In this document: piece after piece, positions 30,605 to 31,225 of the stretch
Numbering within the stretch: position 1 is the first letter of the stretch
Layout of the letters: every line of letters starts with the position of its first letter
Assembly (NCBI GenBank): GCA_900550055.1
Contig: URQU01000022.1
Span: 1 to 31,225 of the forward strand
Direction: 5' to 3'
DNA length: 31,225 bases
From: an uncultured Coriobacteriaceae bacterium
GTDB taxonomy: Bacteria > Actinomycetota > Coriobacteriia > Coriobacteriales > Eggerthellaceae
Translations under genes and position numbers: made by a program
Notes under the pieces: generated by a model
Told to the model about the DNA's origin: nothing
The model's input: the letters and a program-made list of their open reading frames with translations, nothing else
Database searches by the model: none

Positions 30605-30953
30605 ACGCACACCTCCTTACAGGTGTATCTCGTCTGGCCTGTTTCCAGGCCCTTTTGCATATGGAGCAAAGATACGCAAAGGGCGCGCGGCCCGAGGGCG
30701 GTCATACCGACGGTCGGGCTTGCGGCCTTGATGGCGCCGCACGCAACGCGACGGAAGGTGCGGGGCTTGCAGAACCCGGGCCTTCCGTCGCGAAACGCGC
30801 ACGCGCGCCTTCGCCGATTGGGGATGAAATCGCAGACTTCCATCCCCAGTCGTCTCCACTCCTGTTGGTTATGTTATCACTCGCGCATTTTTATTCAGAA
30901 CCGTTATCATATCTTCGCAAGATAAATGAATAAATCTGCATGAAGGAGCTTGC
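30605..30953. other. Divergent hyaA-pheA region with multiple hairpins
   Basis: No gene was seen in 349 nt. On the hyaA side: a 5-bp hairpin over the ribosome site (30610-30614 with 30621-30625); GGCCTG/CAGGCC (30636-30651); GCCCGA/TCGGGC with an inner CGGT/ACCG (30690-30719); a perfect 12-bp stem (30747-30758 with 30781-30792); and an 11-bp stem with one wobble (30816-30826 with 30841-30851). Two GTTATCA copies 30 bp apart (30873-30879, 30903-30909) lie in the AT-rich part nearer pheA. No promoter was assigned with confidence. Confidence 0.6.
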
Positions 30954-31225
30954 ATGACCGCTGAACCCCCATCCGCGTTCGCTTTCCTAGGCCCCGCCGG
31001 AACCTATCACGACGAGGCTGCGCGCGCATTCGCCAAACGCTTGGGCATAGACGACCCGCAGCTGATCGAGTGCCCCTCGCTGTCCGAGGTGTTCGACTGC
31101 GTGGACCGCGGGAAATGCGAATACGGCGTGGTTGCCACGGAAAACGCGCTCGAGGGGCCCGTCACCGCCACGCTCGACAACTTCGCGTTCCGTTCAAGCG
31201 CCACCATCTTAGGCGAGCATGTGCT
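30954..31225 (+). CDS. pheA: Prephenate dehydratase (N-terminal part; cut by the window edge)
   Basis: It converts prephenate to phenylpyruvate in phenylalanine synthesis. Ninety residues are visible: AFLGPAGTYHDEAARAFAKRLG is the usual opening, then CPSLSEVFDCVDRGKCEYGVVATENALEGPVTATLDN, the substrate-binding region. Most relatives have VVPIENSxEGSV where this reads VVATENALEGPV. The ATG at 30954 has GAAGGAG about 6 nt upstream. It is divergent from hyaA. The C-terminal half and any ACT regulatory domain lie outside. Confidence 0.92.
   Translation, partial: MTAEPPSAFAFLGPAGTYHDEAARAFAKRLGIDDPQLIECPSLSEVFDCVDRGKCEYGVVATENALEGPVTATLDNFAFRSSATILGEHV

Noticed and set aside
27671..30925. A 1084-codon open frame on the plus strand opposite hyaAB
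   Set aside because: It mirrors two genuine hydrogenase genes, has a biased Val/Leu/Gly/His composition, and runs past gene boundaries into the leader region.
1..31225. CRISPR arrays, insertion sequences or attachment sites
   Set aside because: No regularly spaced repeats, transposase-like proteins, terminal inverted repeats or tRNA-linked duplications were seen.

Overview
The window reads as chromosomal DNA of a GC-rich actinobacterium. I infer class Coriobacteriia, probably Eggerthellales. The inference rests on the actinobacterial order rpmF-DUF177-coiled-coil gene-coaD-rsmD-recG beside rnc-smc, on a CarD-family regulator, and on a periplasmic-facing membrane-anchored [NiFe] hydrogenase with cytochrome b. 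No tRNA, rRNA, insertion sequence, prophage or CRISPR array was seen.

Left part (1-12126, all minus strand; read from right to left): an Asp23/Gls24 protein and a FakA-like fatty-acid kinase lead into recG, rsmD and coaD. After a hairpin-rich gap a new unit starts with a DivIVA/SepIVA-like coiled-coil gene and a DUF177 gene. rpmF follows with its own promoter and terminator, then plsX, rnc and smc, which runs off the left edge. This is a replication, ribosome, membrane-lipid and chromosome-segregation neighbourhood.

Middle (12127-22830): rpmB is transcribed rightward from a divergent promoter region and ends in a strong terminator. It faces a minus-strand cluster of rpe, a cysteine desulfurase, a PHP phosphatase, a Nif3/DUF34 protein and a C4 zinc-ribbon coiled-coil protein. 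Divergent from rpe is an Ogt-like gene whose alkyl-acceptor cysteine is replaced by leucine, followed by nnrE (NAD(P)HX epimerase). mfd converges on nnrE.

Right part (22830-31225): base composition falls visibly and intergenic gaps widen. nth (endonuclease III) is divergent from mfd. Then come a YczE/YitT-like membrane protein, a divergent CarD-family gene, and a minus-strand hydrogenase locus: hyaA (Tat-exported small subunit), hyaB (large subunit) and hyaC (cytochrome b), then a terminator, then an unrecognised three-helix membrane protein with the maturation protease. The hydrogenase would oxidise H2 outside the membrane and pass electrons through cytochrome b to quinone. pheA starts divergently from hyaA and is cut by the right edge.

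The items most worth a second look are the catalytically dead Ogt-like protein, the multi-hairpin leader of hyaA, the unknown membrane gene paired with the hydrogenase protease, the paired operator-like dyads between mfd and nth, and the recurrence of GCATGC palindromes in promoter regions.
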